From CAWBAT01 sp046331665 (GTDB taxonomy: Bacteria; Acidobacteriota; Terriglobia; Versatilivoradales; Versatilivoraceae): a stretch of DNA of 64,000 nt. Both the position numbers and the translations under genes were made by a program. The stretch is taken from the NCBI GenBank assembly GCA_046331665.1, contig JAXLQK010000027.1:1-64000 (forward strand). The letters run 5' to 3'. Each line of letters opens with the position of its first letter. The first letter of the stretch is position 1. Positions 18,058-27,332 of this stretch are shown here, piece after piece. The notes below the pieces were generated by a model that was given only the letters and a program-made list of their open reading frames with translations, ran no database searches and had not been told where the DNA came from.

Positions 18058-19314
18058 TTAGTTCAAATAGCGACTGGCAACACGGCGAAAAAGAGCGGCG
18101 CGCTCCTCCACGACAGCTTCGTTGTCGCGCATCGTCACTCCAAAGGAGGAACTCAGCCCCGGATCGGACACACCGATGCTGATATTCAGTGAGCGAGACA
18201 AAAGATCATCGGTCTGAGGAAGCATTCCTTTGCGGTACCGCATCTCCCCTCCCTTGTTAGTATAGTAAGGGCAGGAGAACGGGCACTTCTCCGTGGTAAT
18301 TGTTCGCTGTTCCATAATCTGTTCCATATTCTTATAGACATGCCAGCCTGCATCGGCCGTGACTTTTGTCCCCAAATCCTGGGCGATCTTCTCGGCAATT
18401 TCGGCGGTAGGCAGGATCACCGTCAGCATCGTGCCGCAGTCCCCTGCGGGATCACCCAGCTCCCTGAACTCCAGATTGGGCAAATCGGCAATTCGTTCTT
18501 TGTAAAGCTTCTTGTTGGTGCGCAGGTGACTCACAATCTGCGGGAGTTTTCTAAACTGGGCCAGTAGCACGGCGGCTTGAAGTTCGGTAAAGCGAAAATC
18601 AAGGCCAATAAATGGACGATTCCCAATTTCCACTCCGGTACGCAGTGGGGAGTGTCCCTGATCGTGAAAAGCAAAGCAGCGCCGATAAAGCTCTTCATCG
18701 TCCGTGATGACCATTCCGCCATCCCCGGACGTGATAGTCTTGTAAACATTAAAGCTGAAAGCCCCGATTTTCCCGATCGAGCCGACAGGGCGGCCCTGAT
18801 AAGTGGCTCCGAAGGCCTGCGCACAATCTTCGATCAATGGAAGACCATGGGCATCGGCGATTGCTTTGAGTTCCGTTAAACGTGCGGGGTTTCCCATCAT
18901 GTGGACAGCCAGAATGGCCTTGGTTCGCGGTGTAATCTTGGCTTTCACGTCCTTTGGATCAAGGTTGAAAGTTCGATCGATCTCCGCCAAAACGGGGATG
19001 GCACGGGCATATACAATGGAGGAAATGCTGGCAATAAAAGTGTATCCAGGGACGATCACCTCATCTCCGGGGCCGACTCCCAGTCCGCTAAGCGCAGTCA
19101 ACAGAGCCGAAGTTCCGGAATTGACGGCGACCGCGTATTTCACCCCCGCATAACGGGCGATTTCCTGCTCGCATTGATACACCTTTCCCTTGAAGCGAGG
19201 ATCGATTTCGCTCCCCAGGGACACCCCATAGCGAAAAAGATAACCGGACTTCAGGACTTCCATCACTTCCCGGATTTCTTCCTCGCCAATTAGTTCCATT
19301 CCCGGACCAGGCAT
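18058..19314 (-). CDS. DegT/DnrJ/EryC1/StrS family aminotransferase
   Basis: A PLP-dependent sugar aminotransferase of fold type I. Seen: AVAVNSGTSALLTALSGLGVGPGDEVIVPGYTF style cofactor pocket, LPLIEDCAQAFGATYQG (Asp for the pyridine N), and the internal-aldimine Lys in FNVYKTITSGDGGMV. The opening MPGPGMELIGEEEI and LKSGYLFRYG, and a late CPFSCPYY motif, recall the KdnA-type (8-amino-octulosonate) subgroup, from memory and unverified. At 418 residues it is slightly long. A strong site AGGAGGTCAAG precedes the ATG. It is second in the cluster after a TIM-barrel isomerase. Confidence 0.92.
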   Translation of the reverse strand: MPGPGMELIGEEEIREVMEVLKSGYLFRYGVSLGSEIDPRFKGKVYQCEQEIARYAGVKYAVAVNSGTSALLTALSGLGVGPGDEVIVPGYTFIASISSIVYARAIPVLAEIDRTFNLDPKDVKAKITPRTKAILAVHMMGNPARLTELKAIADAHGLPLIEDCAQAFGATYQGRPVGSIGKIGAFSFNVYKTITSGDGGMVITDDEELYRRCFAFHDQGHSPLRTGVEIGNRPFIGLDFRFTELQAAVLLAQFRKLPQIVSHLRTNKKLYKERIADLPNLEFRELGDPAGDCGTMLTVILPTAEIAEKIAQDLGTKVTADAGWHVYKNMEQIMEQRTITTEKCPFSCPYYTNKGGEMRYRKGMLPQTDDLLSRSLNISIGVSDPGLSSSFGVTMRDNEAVVEERAALFRRVASRYLN

Positions 19315-19351
19315 CGCACTTGACCTCCTGTATCATTGGCGGGCTTAGATC

Positions 19352-20191
19352 TTAAAGGATCAGATACTCCAGAAATCCTTTCAGGTCCCGCGCCGTTTTC
19401 CATGGATCCAGCTCCCAATATTTGGGGCTCAAGAGTTCACAGGACCAGCAACCATCAAAGCCGGTACTCTTGACCGCTTCAACCCATTCCTTCAGAGGGA
19501 TTTTTCCTCCCCCAGTCCAGACATCCCTGCCGCGTTGTTCATGGGTTCCACGTTGGCCCCACTCCTCTAATGAATCACAGAAATGCACACAATAGATAAG
19601 ATCCTTTGGCAGTTTGGCAATATCTTTACTAGTGCTCCCGCTATCCCAAAGATGCCAGAAGTCGACCACCAACCCGATATTATCTTCGCCGGCCTCATCG
19701 ATAACTTCCAGGACCTGGCTCAACTGATGCAAAGGAGTCCAGGTGAGAGCTTCCAGGAAGAACTTTATCCCATGGGCCCTCCCAATTCGAGAAATGGACT
19801 TCAGGTTCCTGGCAGTCAATCGACGGAGTTCCGGCCAAGAAAGGTTTACGGGGCCCTTGTATGGTCCGGTTGGGTCCAGCGGCCCAGTAAGAAGTTGAAT
19901 CATGGGACAGGCGAGTTTTTCCGCCAATAAACAAAGACTTTCGCATTCGTCGAGGAGTTTCGGCTGCTGGGCAGGATCTTGCCGTTCGATATCTTGAATG
20001 TAAGTGAGCCCCACCGGGGGGACCTCTTTGAGCAGCGGCTGGAGAGTTTCGATGGGATAGCCCTGAGCAAGATACCGCTTCAATTTGGTTCCGTTGAGCT
20101 CGATGCCGGAATGCCCTGTCTCAGCCGCAATCCGGATATCCGTCAGGAGATTACAATGCATGGTGACAAGGCTTTGCAGCGCTATATTCAT
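19352..20191 (-). CDS. Sugar phosphate isomerase/epimerase (TIM barrel), first copy
   Basis: First gene of the minus-strand cluster. A 279-residue TIM barrel of the AP endonuclease 2/xylose-isomerase-like superfamily. Metal-site segments are visible: KFFLEALTWTPLHQ, IGLVVDFWHLWDSG, VHFCDSLEEWG and WSCELLSPKYWE, giving Glu, Asp-His, His-Asp and Glu ligands. It differs clearly from the second copy in the same cluster, so they are not recent duplicates and probably act on different intermediates. The aminotransferase starts 37 bases downstream. Confidence 0.88.
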   Translation of the reverse strand: MNIALQSLVTMHCNLLTDIRIAAETGHSGIELNGTKLKRYLAQGYPIETLQPLLKEVPPVGLTYIQDIERQDPAQQPKLLDECESLCLLAEKLACPMIQLLTGPLDPTGPYKGPVNLSWPELRRLTARNLKSISRIGRAHGIKFFLEALTWTPLHQLSQVLEVIDEAGEDNIGLVVDFWHLWDSGSTSKDIAKLPKDLIYCVHFCDSLEEWGQRGTHEQRGRDVWTGGGKIPLKEWVEAVKSTGFDGCWSCELLSPKYWELDPWKTARDLKGFLEYLIL

Positions 20192-20409
20192 TAAAGATTC
20201 TCTAATGTAGGATAGGGAATACGATTACAGCCCAAGATCCAGCCGGGACCCACGAGTCCTGTGCCAACTCCACTGCCGAATCGCTCTTGTGCTACAAAGC
20301 GATAGGAGTCGCGGGTTCATGGATGGGTGCAGTAGAATGCTTCGCGCCGAGGGTTCAGCTCGAGTTTGCGCCTACTAAGTGCTCAACCAGGATTTGGGGA
20401 ATAATTCTT

Positions 20410-21456
20410 TCATTTCCCGCCCAGGATTTTTTCTTCAAGCTCCCGAAGCTTGGCCTGCAACCGGTCGATTTGTTCTTTCATCTCCGGGAGGCGACCGAAC
20501 AAAGCGTTGAGCTTCTTGTATTCCGGTAGGGGCCGCACAGGAATTCCCCAGTAAACCTGCCCGCCGCGGACGATTTTCCCCGGCAATACCCCGGCTTTGG
20601 AGCCGATGATGGCCCCACTCTCCACACGAGCGTGGTCACCGAATCCAACCTGGCCTCCAATGATGGCATTCGGCTCGATGACTGTACTGCCTGAAATACC
20701 CGTTTGGGCGGCAATGATAACGCCTGAACCAATTTCCACGTTATGGGCAATTTGAACGAGATTGTCAATTTTAGCGCCGCTTCCAATCCGCGTAACCCCT
20801 AAAGAACCTCGATCCACCGTGGTATTGGAACCAATTTCCACGTCGTCTTCAATGACAACGGTCCCAGCCTGCGGAAACTTGAGGTGGGTGTGCCCGTCAA
20901 AAATATAGCCGAAACCATCCCCGCCAATGACGGCTCCCGCATGCAATGTTACACGGTTCCCGAGCTGAGCTCCGGGGTAAAGCACTGTTCTCGGATATAG
21001 GATGCAATTTTCTCCGAGGGAGCAATTCTCGCCAAGACTCGTGCCTGCCATCAGGATTGAAAACTTTCCTACCTGGGTTTTTGCTCCGATGACCACGTGA
21101 GGGCCCACGTCCACTCCTTGTCCGAGGACGGCTTCAGGATCAATCACTGCCGTTGGATGGATTGAACCCTGACCTATCGGCCGTGGAGAAAGGAAGGCCG
21201 CGGCTCTGGAAAAATCGAGTTTAGGCTGATTCGAAAGGATGGCGTTCCAGTGGGGTTGGGCGAAGCTTTGGGTGGTAAGGACACAGGCGGCAGGGAGTTC
21301 CCCGCCAGCAAACGGCGCCGGCTTCTGTCCTTCAATGAAAATAAGGGATTCGCTATCTGCGGTCTGCCACCCCGAAACATGGGTGATCTTTCGATCCCCG
21401 TTCCCTTGAAACGGCAGTGCCAGAAGTTTGGAAAGTTCCGCGATGGTGCGATTCAT
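20410..21456 (-). CDS. lpxD: UDP-3-O-acylglucosamine N-acyltransferase LpxD
   Basis: The third enzyme of lipid A biosynthesis, adding the N-linked acyl chain. The amino domain (about 1-100) binds uridine; residues 100-310 form the left-handed beta helix of hexapeptide repeats (VIDPEAVLGQGVDVGPHVVIGA; GAVIGGDGFGYIFDG; TTVDRGSLGVTRIGSGAKIDNLVQIAHNVEIG, where the His is the catalytic base). The last 30 residues are a helical tail that packs in the trimer. Length 348 is normal. Its presence implies an LPS-containing outer membrane. A terminator for the upstream radical SAM gene lies just before its start, so lpxD probably has its own promoter within or near it. Confidence 0.96.
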   Translation of the reverse strand: MNRTIAELSKLLALPFQGNGDRKITHVSGWQTADSESLIFIEGQKPAPFAGGELPAACVLTTQSFAQPHWNAILSNQPKLDFSRAAAFLSPRPIGQGSIHPTAVIDPEAVLGQGVDVGPHVVIGAKTQVGKFSILMAGTSLGENCSLGENCILYPRTVLYPGAQLGNRVTLHAGAVIGGDGFGYIFDGHTHLKFPQAGTVVIEDDVEIGSNTTVDRGSLGVTRIGSGAKIDNLVQIAHNVEIGSGVIIAAQTGISGSTVIEPNAIIGGQVGFGDHARVESGAIIGSKAGVLPGKIVRGGQVYWGIPVRPLPEYKKLNALFGRLPEMKEQIDRLQAKLRELEEKILGGK

Positions 21457-21463
21457 GTTTCAA

Positions 21464-21493
21464 CAAAAAACGCAGGCCTTGAAAGCCTGCGTT
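21464..21493 (-). terminator. Intrinsic terminator of the radical SAM gene
   Basis: On the minus strand, AACGCAGGC and GCCTGCGTT form a 9-bp stem with a 7-base loop, followed directly by TTTTT. It lies between the radical SAM stop (21542) and the lpxD start (21456), so the two genes are transcriptionally separated. Confidence 0.85.
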
Positions 21494-21541
21494 CCTTGAA
21501 TGTCACGGAATTGGGAAGGCTGAACCAGTAGGCAGACGGCG

Positions 21542-23512
21542 CTATTTCCCCGCTCGAACGGAGGCCAGAATTTCGCGGTCTTTGTCCGAGATTGCCGGGT
21601 TGGACTGGCAACATCCTCCACTCTCGGTAGAGGGTTGAATGACCGGCAGAAGTAACTGATGTTGGCTGGTTTGCAACGGGACCGCCTTGCCTTTGGCGAA
21701 AATTTCGTGTCTTCCCTGCGTGCGATGCCATTCGGCCAGCGTGGCAGTTTGGTGCATGTTCTCGATAATCTGCCGCCAACCGACGCCCGTGTTATAGGCA
21801 CAGAAGGAGATCTCGCCTTCTTGAGTCCCGTAGGGAATCACGCACATTTCAGTGCGGCGAAAATCATAAGTCCACAAATCCTGAAACCACATCCCTTCCA
21901 CACAGAGGATCCGCCAAACGTCCTCCTGTTTTTGGACTTTCATCCGATCATTTCGGTCGCTGTTCGGAGTCGCGGAACTGGGTTTAAAGAGATTCACAAT
22001 CTGTTGGATGGGGAATCCGGCGGGGGCTTGGTCGGCTTTGTAATTTCGCATGATCGAAAGTGCCAGTTGGGCAGCCGTAAGGGTCTTTCCTCGAGCCGAA
22101 TCGGTAATGACGGCCACATCGCGGATGAATTGTTCGTAGTCAAAAAACTTGTAGAGAGGAGTGAATTCGTGGGTCTGCCGATTGACAACCAGCAGGGAGA
22201 AGATGCCGCAGTTGGGATGGCAATTGCAAGCACTCCAACCCCACGGAGCATCGCTTCCCTGAAGCAAGTCCATGACACTGGTAAAGGCGCTGTAAGAAGA
22301 GAGCGGGAACCAGTCACGCATCGGGTTCCAATCGGTCCCCAGCTGTTCTTTCAGATCCTCGGTCATCTGGGAAAGGGTATACCGCTGGGAATAGCGGGTC
22401 TCATCGTCGATGTCTTCGTCTCTTCCGGTAAAGGAGACAGGCTGGAAGGCGATCGTTTGAATCTTGTCAATATTGCGCACCGCAAAGTCCACAATCGCTC
22501 CAATGCCGTGATTATTGACACCGTTGACAATCGTGGTGACCAGCGTCGTTTTCATTCCAACTTTGGCCATGTTTTCAATGGCCTGCAGTTTGACGTCAAA
22601 CAAGTTCCCCACGCCGCGATGCTGGTTGAGTTCGTTGGTTGTCCCATCAAATTGCAGATAGGCACCGTGGAGGCCTGCCTCATGCGCTTGTCGCGTAAAC
22701 TCCTCACTTTGGGCAAAGCGAATTCCGTTGGTGGCCGCCATGATCCGGTAGAATCCCAGCTTCTTGGCGTAGGCGACTGCCTCCAGGAAGAAGGGGGAAA
22801 TCGTCGGTTCCCCTCCGGACAGCAGGATGATAATCTGACGTTTGGGCTTGAAGGAAATCGCGCGGTCAAAAATGGCCTTGATGTCTTCCCATTCCGGCTG
22901 ATGGACATACCCCACCTGGTTGGCATCCATGAAGCAGGGGTTGCACATCATGTTGCAACGATTGGTCAGGTCCACCGTCAAGACCGCTCCGCGGCCATAT
23001 TTGATCGTGGACGTTCCATGGCGATGGACGCCGTCGTCCTCGGCACATTTGAAGTCGCGTCCGAAGAAAAGGCCCTCAATCCTCCGGGTGAATTCAGGGT
23101 TGGTGGAAAGCACATCCTCAAAGGGCCCGTGTTTTTCACAGACCTTCCTCATTAATACGCGCCCGCCTTCCTCAATGATTTGGGCTTTGATTTCCCCAGG
23201 GTTTTCATTCACCAATGAAGAGATTTCGGTTTCCCCCCGGATGATCGCGCCCCGAACTTCAGGGACACACTTGGGGCAAAGCGAGTCGGTGGCACGGGGA
23301 AAACCAAGGGTTGGGGCAGAGCGCTCGTGGCTCTTTAACATTCTTCCCGGCGCCCATTTCGGTGTCGGGAGCTCCCCTTCGGGTAAGCGTCGATTAACAG
23401 ATTGAAAGACCTTCCAGGTTAAATCCGCCAAACGGGAAATGAACTCGGAGCCTGACCATATTCCTCGGACAGCTTTGTTGTCCTTGTTCTGAAACATGTG
23501 GTCGGTGTACAT
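21542..23512 (-). CDS. Radical SAM protein resembling tetraether/membrane-spanning lipid synthase
   Basis: A 656-residue radical SAM enzyme. The cluster motif is Cys186-x3-Cys190-x2-Cys193 (NRCNMMCNPC), followed by the SAM-binding LLSGGEPT (about 231-237). Before it lie a CPxC pair (Cys79, Cys82) and Cys125-x2-His128 (CEKHGPF), a rubredoxin-like or extra metal site. Further on come CNCHPNCGI and a long carboxy domain with WFQDLWTYD and ISFCAYNTGVGWR. This arrangement matches what I recall of the archaeal Tes (MJ0619) family, which joins lipid tails to make tetraethers; homologues occur in Acidobacteriota that make iso-diabolic acid. Function here is inferred. GGAGGAAATAC precedes the ATG; its own terminator follows. 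Confidence 0.8.
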   Translation of the reverse strand: MYTDHMFQNKDNKAVRGIWSGSEFISRLADLTWKVFQSVNRRLPEGELPTPKWAPGRMLKSHERSAPTLGFPRATDSLCPKCVPEVRGAIIRGETEISSLVNENPGEIKAQIIEEGGRVLMRKVCEKHGPFEDVLSTNPEFTRRIEGLFFGRDFKCAEDDGVHRHGTSTIKYGRGAVLTVDLTNRCNMMCNPCFMDANQVGYVHQPEWEDIKAIFDRAISFKPKRQIIILLSGGEPTISPFFLEAVAYAKKLGFYRIMAATNGIRFAQSEEFTRQAHEAGLHGAYLQFDGTTNELNQHRGVGNLFDVKLQAIENMAKVGMKTTLVTTIVNGVNNHGIGAIVDFAVRNIDKIQTIAFQPVSFTGRDEDIDDETRYSQRYTLSQMTEDLKEQLGTDWNPMRDWFPLSSYSAFTSVMDLLQGSDAPWGWSACNCHPNCGIFSLLVVNRQTHEFTPLYKFFDYEQFIRDVAVITDSARGKTLTAAQLALSIMRNYKADQAPAGFPIQQIVNLFKPSSATPNSDRNDRMKVQKQEDVWRILCVEGMWFQDLWTYDFRRTEMCVIPYGTQEGEISFCAYNTGVGWRQIIENMHQTATLAEWHRTQGRHEIFAKGKAVPLQTSQHQLLLPVIQPSTESGGCCQSNPAISDKDREILASVRAGK

Positions 23513-23792
23513 GTATTTCCTCCGGAATTCAAAACCACGGCGCTAGGCCTAATCTATCGTCAAAACCGCCCGGAGCCGTTAAAATCCGAGCCAATAGTGG
23601 ATTGTCTCAGGGGCTTCCCAGTTGACGACAAACACCAGGAAAAGCTATCAGTATTTGAGCCCAAGGTCTAGTAAATTTTTTGATTTCTTGCACTTGGCAT
23701 GTCCGCAAGAAATTTGTACCCAAGTGGCCTGACGAATCTCCGTTTCCTCTTTCCCCCGAACCTACCCCATCTTAACGAGAACTTGAATGATT

Positions 23793-25535
23793 TCAAATTT
23801 TCAGGCGGACGGGGATCCACTTTCTAACTGAGTTGATTAAATACAGGTTGCCGGATTGTTTGAGTTCAGCTTTGGAAAGAACTCGTTCCTGAAGAATGCC
23901 TTGTTCGATCAACTCATTGCGAAAGGTCCCGGCGAGCAGGCCAGAACTTCTGGGAGGAGTCCACTTTACCCCGTCGATTTCCACAACGATGTTGGCAATA
24001 CTGGACTCAGTCACTTCTTCCCGTTCATTCCAAAAGATCAGGTCATCACAATCCGGTCGAGCAGCCAATTGCGTTTCATAAATCTCCCGGTGCGTAGTCT
24101 TGTTGTACAAGAACGGATCATGGATATCAACGGGTTGAGGTGCCAGGGCAACCACAAGCGGGAAAGGGGGGCTTGCGGGCAGAGGGAAAACTTCCAAACG
24201 AATCGTACCGTTGCTTTCGGCCAAGAGACGAATACGCCAATACCCTTCAGGGTGACCTCGTTTGACATGCTCCAACTCATCCCAAATCCTCGTTTCGTCC
24301 CAGTCATACCCAAAATAGATAGCCGACTCGCGCATTCGGAATAAATGACGGGAAAGAAGAAAGTAACTTCCCGATTCCAACCGAAGAGTTTCCAGGAGCT
24401 GAAATTCAGGCCATCGACGATTAAGAAATCGGGATTTGAGCAGGCATTCGGCATATTCCTCCTCAGGCTGTGAATCGATCGTAATTCCTCCCCCAACCCC
24501 CATTCGAACCTCACTAGTACTTTTCTCGAGCCAGATTGTGCGGATCGCTACGTTAAAGACACAGTCTCCTCCCGGGAATACGATCCCAATCGTTCCGGTG
24601 TAAATGGATCGGGGATAGGGCTCAATTTCCCGGATAATCTGCATGGTCCGAATTTTTGGAGCTCCGGTTACCGAGCCGCAAGGAAATAGAGATTCCAAAA
24701 TCTGTAATAAGGACAAACTTTCGGGGACTGAAGCTTCCACTGTAGAGGTCATTTGCAACAGTGTGGGGTACCGTTCTACCTGGCAGAGGCTGGGCACCTG
24801 CACGGTTCCGGGGATTGAAATCCTACCCAGATCGTTTCTCAGCAAGTCAACAATCATGATGTTTTCAGCACGGTTCTTGGGTGAGGAACTCAATTTCAGG
24901 GCTTGAAACTCGTCTTCTTGGAACCAACGGCCACGTCCCAGCGTTCCCTTCATGGGACGAGTTGACAAGGTAGTCCCCTGTTTTTCAAAGAAGAGCTCTG
25001 GGGAAAAAGAAAGGACCTGATACGCGCCCATATCAATAAAAGCACTGTATGCGGCCCCTTGATTTGTCCCCAATTGCCGATACCAAGCCCAGGAGTCCCC
25101 TTGAAACGTTGAATGGAGTGGAAAAGTATAGTTGACCTGGTAGGTGTCTCCGCTGGCGATATGATTTTGGATTTTCGAGATAGCGGAGGTGTAAGTCTCC
25201 GCTGTAATCAAAGGCTTCCAATCCATATGAGGAGAATGGGTTGCTTGTTGATTTAGAGTTAAAGGAGGCCGTTCGATCTTGTCGAAGATGGCGACCCAGG
25301 CCAGTGGAAGCCCCGCGGGTGCGTTCGTCTGCAGAGCAGGATCAAAAACTTGAGAAGCCTCATAACTGAGAAGCACAACAGCCCAGAGGCTTTTTTCGGA
25401 AGCCTTTTCTGCTTCTCTCAGGACAGGAATCACCTCAGGGAGTTCATTGGCCTGGTAAACAACCAGAGGCTCCGGGAAGTAGGCAGACCATCCCGGAATG
25501 TTGCGGTGGAAGGATTCAAATACAGCGGATGGCAT
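23793..25535 (-). CDS. pabB: Aminodeoxychorismate synthase component I fused to aminodeoxychorismate lyase (PabB-PabC)
   Basis: A bifunctional enzyme of p-aminobenzoate (folate) synthesis. Residues 1-355 are the chorismate-binding domain: MKGTLGRGRW, ENIMIVDLLRNDLGRI, LFPCGSVTGAPKIRTMQII and GVGGGITIDSQPEEEYAECLLK. Residues 365-580 are a class IV PLP domain: LLETLRLESGSYFLLSRHLFRM, YNKTTHREIYE (PLP Lys), EVTESSIANIVVEI and SSGLLAGTFRNELIEQG. Length 580 suits the fusion. It begins 19 bases after the ubiD stop, so they form a transcription unit. The glutamine amidotransferase PabA is not in the window. Confidence 0.94.
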   Translation of the reverse strand: MPSAVFESFHRNIPGWSAYFPEPLVVYQANELPEVIPVLREAEKASEKSLWAVVLLSYEASQVFDPALQTNAPAGLPLAWVAIFDKIERPPLTLNQQATHSPHMDWKPLITAETYTSAISKIQNHIASGDTYQVNYTFPLHSTFQGDSWAWYRQLGTNQGAAYSAFIDMGAYQVLSFSPELFFEKQGTTLSTRPMKGTLGRGRWFQEDEFQALKLSSSPKNRAENIMIVDLLRNDLGRISIPGTVQVPSLCQVERYPTLLQMTSTVEASVPESLSLLQILESLFPCGSVTGAPKIRTMQIIREIEPYPRSIYTGTIGIVFPGGDCVFNVAIRTIWLEKSTSEVRMGVGGGITIDSQPEEEYAECLLKSRFLNRRWPEFQLLETLRLESGSYFLLSRHLFRMRESAIYFGYDWDETRIWDELEHVKRGHPEGYWRIRLLAESNGTIRLEVFPLPASPPFPLVVALAPQPVDIHDPFLYNKTTHREIYETQLAARPDCDDLIFWNEREEVTESSIANIVVEIDGVKWTPPRSSGLLAGTFRNELIEQGILQERVLSKAELKQSGNLYLINSVRKWIPVRLKI

Positions 25536-25553
25536 GAGGATTCGTACGCGAGA

Positions 25554-27332
25554 TCAGCTAAAGCTGGCAACGCGATCTCCGGGAAAGTACTCGTTCCAAC
25601 GCCGAGCAACCAGCTTGGCGACGTCTGGATCGCTTTCCAATTCCGCCGGGTAGGCGGGCTTACGTCGAGCATCAATGACGATCGGGCTCTGATAACAGAG
25701 ATGGTGACGTCGAACGGGCGTTTGGGCGGCGTAAATGTCTGCGGCAGGCTCAAACTGGGTGAAGACTGACCAGAGAAAAACCGCGGGGTCGTCGGCAATC
25801 TCTAACCGATCCGAAAGCACGATCAATTGCCAATCTTGGAAGTCCTCCCATTGGGCAATCTGCTCCGCCAATTTGGCGTCCGCCAAATAGTCGACTCCTT
25901 GCACGACCAGACAGCCAGGACAGAACACACGAACGCCCTTCACGTAGGAAGGTACTGTCCCCTGAAATTGCGGGGGTAGTTTACGGATGGGGTCACCCAA
26001 ACCCATTAAGATGGCCTTACTCCCCTTGTTTATCTCTGGACCACAATAATCGAGGGTATCCATTGAGAGGTTGGCGAGAATGAAGAAATCCGTTTCCCAG
26101 CGGACCCGCTCCAGAATATGAGTCAAGACTCGGGGAAAATCTTTGAGGTCCAATGACCGGTCCGTAGCTATAAGGAATTTGGTGAGAGAGAGCTGACCTT
26201 CCCCTAGGATACGGAAACAGGTTGCCATTGCTTCTCTCCCATAGCGCTCCCGGACGACGGCCCCCGCCAGCGAATGAAAGCCTGTTTCTCCATAACTCCA
26301 TAGGTCTTTCACTCCGGGCATCACCAAAGGGAACAAGGGGCTCAAAAGCTCCTGCAGGTAGTCGCCGATAAAAAAGTCCTCCTGGCGAGGTTTTCCAACC
26401 ACCGTGGCAGGATAAATCGCATCCCGGCGATGAAAGAGGTTCTGAATGTCGAATATCGGGTAATCGTGCTGTAACGAATAATACCCATAATGGTCTCCGA
26501 ATGGACCCTCCGGTACGCGAAGCCGCGGCGGAACAAATCCCTGCAAAACAAACTCAGCGCCGGCCGGAAACGGGTGAGGATGATTCCCGACTCGGGCCAT
26601 CGAGAGACGGCTTCCGGCCAGGAGCGAAGCCACTAACATTTCTCCCACATTCTCAGGAAGCGGAGTGATTGCCGCGAGGATCAGGGCGGGGGGACCGCCC
26701 AAAAACACGCTCACGGGAAGGGATTGGTTCAACTCTTCCGCAGCTGCATAATGAAAACCCCCGCCTTTGCCAATTTGCCAATGCATTCCTGTCGAGGTTG
26801 CATCAAATCGTTGCAGACGGTACATACCCAGGTTGTGACGTTTATCCCGGGGATGCTCTGTATAGACCAGAGGCAACGTTATGAAAGGTCCGCCGTCAAG
26901 AGGCCAGGTTGTGATGATGGGAAGGGAACGCAAATCCACGGGAGATTGCGAAACTTCGGTAACCGGAGCTGTCCTGGTGTGACGCGTTCCAAGTCTAAAG
27001 GCTTCCCATGCCAGGTTCTTATTTGCCCAAAACTTCGCAAAGCTGGGCGGAAGAAGCGTTTCTGCAAAATGAACGGCTTGTTTGAGCAGTTCCTGGGGCC
27101 GCTTGCCGAAGGCCAGTTCGATCCGTTTCATCGTACCAAAGAGATTGGTGACGACGGGAAAACGGCTTCCCTTGACTCTTTCAAAGAGTAAGGCAGGTCC
27201 CTTTTGTTGAATCACGCGGCGGTGAATTTCCGCAATCTCGAGGTTAGGGTCAACGGCTGCGCGAATGGAGACGATTTCCGATTCGCGACGGAGCAGATCC
27301 AGAAATTGGCGGAGATCGTGAAGAACGGCCAT
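25554..27332 (-). CDS. ubiD: UbiD family (prenylated-FMN) decarboxylase
   Basis: A member of the UbiD family, which decarboxylates aromatic or unsaturated acids using prenylated FMN from UbiX. The 592-residue product has RSLPIITTWPLDGGPFITLPLV, the prFMN/Mn site region around GMHWQIGKGGGFHY, and VPEGPFGDHYGYYS containing the catalytic Arg-Glu region. The family includes 4-hydroxybenzoate decarboxylase (ubiquinone), menaquinone-pathway decarboxylases and catabolic enzymes; sequence alone does not choose between them. It leads a two-gene unit with pabBC. No UbiX gene is seen nearby. Confidence 0.93.
   Translation of the reverse strand: MAVLHDLRQFLDLLRRESEIVSIRAAVDPNLEIAEIHRRVIQQKGPALLFERVKGSRFPVVTNLFGTMKRIELAFGKRPQELLKQAVHFAETLLPPSFAKFWANKNLAWEAFRLGTRHTRTAPVTEVSQSPVDLRSLPIITTWPLDGGPFITLPLVYTEHPRDKRHNLGMYRLQRFDATSTGMHWQIGKGGGFHYAAAEELNQSLPVSVFLGGPPALILAAITPLPENVGEMLVASLLAGSRLSMARVGNHPHPFPAGAEFVLQGFVPPRLRVPEGPFGDHYGYYSLQHDYPIFDIQNLFHRRDAIYPATVVGKPRQEDFFIGDYLQELLSPLFPLVMPGVKDLWSYGETGFHSLAGAVVRERYGREAMATCFRILGEGQLSLTKFLIATDRSLDLKDFPRVLTHILERVRWETDFFILANLSMDTLDYCGPEINKGSKAILMGLGDPIRKLPPQFQGTVPSYVKGVRVFCPGCLVVQGVDYLADAKLAEQIAQWEDFQDWQLIVLSDRLEIADDPAVFLWSVFTQFEPAADIYAAQTPVRRHHLCYQSPIVIDARRKPAYPAELESDPDVAKLVARRWNEYFPGDRVASFS

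Noticed and set aside
21659..23155. 498-residue open frame on the plus strand
   Set aside because: It is fully antisense to the radical SAM gene, which has clear motifs; the frame is a codon-bias shadow with no family features.
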